Of a stretch of 14,777 nt of DNA, positions 13,577 through 14,777 are shown piece after piece (within the stretch, counting starts at the first letter, position 1; each line of letters opens with the position of its first letter). The DNA is from Anaerolineae bacterium (GTDB lineage: Bacteria; Chloroflexota; Anaerolineae; Aggregatilineales; Phototrophicaceae). A program made the position numbers and the translations under genes. The notes under the pieces were generated by a model, which worked only from the letters and a program-made list of their open reading frames with translations, searched no databases and was not told the DNA's origin. The DNA is taken from positions 1-14,777 of the forward strand of contig JADLHH010000169.1 of assembly GCA_020848855.1 (NCBI GenBank), written 5' to 3'.

Positions 13577-14386
13577 ATGTGGATTGTTGGGTTCGTGGTC
13601 GTCGCGGCGGTGATCGCCATCGCCCTGTGGATTGGGCTTCAGGTCAAGCCGGCACCGTTTCCGGCTTACCGCGAGCCGTCGGCACTGGGCGAGACGGTTT
13701 CGCTGCCGGATAACCTGCCTGCGCCGGTCGTCCGCTACTTCAAGGCGGCAATTGGCGAGCAGATTCCGGTCGTGCGCTCGGCGGTGATCACCGGGAGCGG
13801 CGCGCTTAAGTTTCAGGGCGTGACGTTCAACTCGCGCTGGCGCTTCATTCACGACGCCGGTCACGGCTATCGTCATTACATCGAGACGACCGTGTTCGGC
13901 TATCCGGTACTGACGGTCAACGAGTGGTTTCTGGACGGCAAGAGCCGGCTTGAGCTGCCGTTCGGCATCGTCGGGCAGGGACCCAAGACCGATACGGCGG
14001 CGGCGCTCGGCTTGTGGGCGGAGTCGGTCTGGCTGCCGTCGATCCTTGCGACCGACCCGCGTGTCCGCTGGGAAGCCATCGACGACGCGAGCGCCCGGCT
14101 GGTCGTCCCGTCCGGCGACGGCGAGGATAGCCTGACGGTCACGTTCGACCCGCAGACCGGGCTGATGAGCCGCATCGAGGCGATGCGCTACCGCGACGAG
14201 AACAGCACCGAGCAAATCCTGTGGTCGAACCGCATTTCCGGCTGGCGCGAATTCAGCGGGGTCAAGGTTCCGTCGCCGACGGCGATCACATGGCAGGATC
14301 AGGGGTTCGCGTGGTTCACGCCGGTTGTCGAGGACATCGCTTACAACGTCAACGTGACCGAGTACATTCGCGGGCGGGGGTTGTAG
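13577..14386 (+). CDS. DUF6544-like membrane-anchored protein
   Basis: 269 residues. Residues 2-21 form one N-terminal hydrophobic helix ([19 protein letters not shown]), a membrane anchor or uncleaved signal; no lipobox. The rest is a polar beta-rich domain with strings I recognise from the uncharacterised DUF6544 group: [14 protein letters not shown] (47-60), [19 protein letters not shown] (86-104), [14 protein letters not shown] (117-130), [11 protein letters not shown] (145-155), [11 protein letters not shown] (160-170) and [15 protein letters not shown] near the end. Function unknown; the fold may bind a hydrophobic ligand, but that is a guess. The start at 13577 has AAAGG 8 nt upstream; a GTG one codon earlier is possible. 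It lies 35 nt after bioY and is probably co-transcribed. Confidence 0.75.
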   Translation: MWIVGFVVVAAVIAIALWIGLQVKPAPFPAYREPSALGETVSLPDNLPAPVVRYFKAAIGEQIPVVRSAVITGSGALKFQGVTFNSRWRFIHDAGHGYRHYIETTVFGYPVLTVNEWFLDGKSRLELPFGIVGQGPKTDTAAALGLWAESVWLPSILATDPRVRWEAIDDASARLVVPSGDGEDSLTVTFDPQTGLMSRIEAMRYRDENSTEQILWSNRISGWREFSGVKVPSPTAITWQDQGFAWFTPVVEDIAYNVNVTEYIRGRGL

Positions 14387-14410
14387 AATGGTGTGTGCCC
14401 ATGCGCATAA

Positions 14411-14533
14411 ACTTAAGGTCATTCAGAAGCGCCGCCGGAGGCTGAAAGCCATCCGGCTACGAGAAAACAAGCCACCTGAAGGTGGCTCTTGGGCAGGCTT
14501 CTAAATGCCAGCCAGACGCTTCGAGCGTCTGGC
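14411..14533. repeat. Composite hairpin repeat, unit 1
   Basis: In order: ACTTAAGGTCATTC; GCGCCGCCGGAG (14429-14440), which starts a hairpin in which GCCGGAGGCT (14434-14443) pairs with AGCCATCCGGC (14447-14457) with one bulge; CCGGCTAC; hairpin AGCCACCT-GA-AGGTGGCT (14470-14487); hairpin GCCAGACGCT-TCG-AGCGTCTGGC (14511-14533). The same blocks recur in the same order about 200 bp downstream with different stem sequences. Confidence 0.7.
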
Positions 14534-14565
14534 GAACAGCATAATGTTTCTTTTCTTGATGCCTA

Positions 14566-14587
14566 GGGGCGCACCGCCGTGCGCCCC
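14566..14587. repeat. 9-bp hairpin of the GGGGC..GCCCC family
   Basis: GGGGCGCAC (14566-14574), loop CGCC, GTGCGCCCC (14579-14587) is a perfect stem. It is followed by ATACACACCA and, after ACTTAAGC, CATTCGAGCGA, as in the flank of the palindrome at 12867-12894. The inner stem bases differ from that copy (GCAC/GTGC against GTAATA/TATTAC) while the outer GGGGC/GCCCC is kept. Confidence 0.7.
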
Positions 14588-14597
14588 ATACACACCA

Positions 14598-14760
14598 ACT
14601 TAAGCCATTCGAGCGATGCTTTTCGCTTGCGCCGCCGGGGAATCCAATCTCCCGGCTACCACTTCAAGCCCGCTCAAGCGGGCTGAAACCGGACGAGCCG
14701 GGGGATTTCAGCCGACTTGAGTCGGCTTGCCTGTCTAGCCAGACCTTTCGAAGGTCTGGC
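14598..14760. repeat. Composite hairpin repeat, unit 2
   Basis: ACTTAAGCCATTC (14598-14610); GCGCCGCCGGGG (14629-14640), starting a hairpin closed by CCCGGC (14651-14656) and CCGGCTAC; hairpin AGCCCGCT-CA-AGCGGGCT (14667-14684); an additional hairpin AGCCGACT-TG-AGTCGGCT (14710-14727); hairpin GCCAGACCTT-TCG-AAGGTCTGGC (14738-14760). It has the same block order as unit 1 plus one extra stem. Apart from the 9-bp hairpin at 14566-14587, the remainder of the gene-free end (14387-14410, 14534-14597, 14761-14777) shows nothing else I can identify. Confidence 0.7.
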
Positions 14761-14777
14761 GACCGGAACTCAACACC

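Noticed and set aside
14411..14777. CRISPR array
   Set aside because: The repeated blocks are hairpins of different sequence with uneven spacing, without constant direct repeats, spacers or cas genes.
1..14777. tRNA or rRNA genes
   Set aside because: I saw no cloverleaf with a T-arm GGTTC pattern in the right spacing and no rRNA-like stretch; the GGGTTCG at 7034-7040 is part of the BON2 hairpin.

Overview
The window reads as a GC-rich bacterial chromosome segment carrying housekeeping and stress genes, with no phage, IS or CRISPR. Gene content (a PucC/BCD-family transporter next to murJ, BON proteins with a conserved 'MYLFDP' membrane motif, a receiver–thioredoxin-reductase-like fusion paired with a cNMP-domain kinase, bioY next to a DUF6544-like protein) and the many hairpin-type intergenic repeats fit Chloroflexota, probably an Anaerolineae-type lineage. 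That placement is inference from protein style; there is no rRNA or marker to fix it.

Layout. 1-1420 (+): C-terminal end of a membrane protein, thiamine pyrophosphokinase (thiN) and a DUF402 protein, tightly packed and probably one operon. 1505-1969 (-): a universal stress protein, convergent with the previous operon and divergent from the next. 2049-5217 (+): a textbook sigma70-type promoter drives a PucC-like MFS protein; murJ follows and has its own -10 box nested inside a 14-bp inverted repeat that also covers its ribosome binding site. 5218-7614 (+): an envelope/stress-looking cluster of two paralogous BON-domain membrane proteins, a small very acidic protein and a 58-residue glycine-zipper peptide, punctuated by hairpins, two of which are near-identical 31-nt copies.

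7618-10697 (-): a two-gene signalling unit with a 1-nt overlap. The upstream gene encodes a receiver domain fused to a glutaredoxin-like segment and a thioredoxin-reductase-like flavoprotein in which both usual cysteine pairs are missing. The downstream gene encodes a soluble histidine kinase with an N-terminal cyclic-nucleotide-type domain that lacks the usual phosphate-binding arginine. Upstream lies a 325-nt gene-free stretch with an array of TATCCCA motifs in both orientations.

11023-12421 (-): xseA and xseB (exonuclease VII), overlapping by 8 nt, divergent from an unrecognised 104-residue protein at 12497. 12987-14386 (+): bioY (biotin uptake S component) and a DUF6544-like membrane-anchored protein. 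14387-14777 is gene-free and holds a composite of hairpins present twice about 200 bp apart. The stem sequences differ between copies but each remains self-complementary, a pattern that suggests the folded structure is what is kept. A related palindrome family (GGGGC..GCCCC followed by TACACACCA and similar) is scattered at 10974, 12867 and 14566.

The best candidates for something under-described are the redox-centre-less receiver/flavoprotein with its kinase, the variable-stem composite repeats, and the promoter-in-dyad arrangement at murJ.
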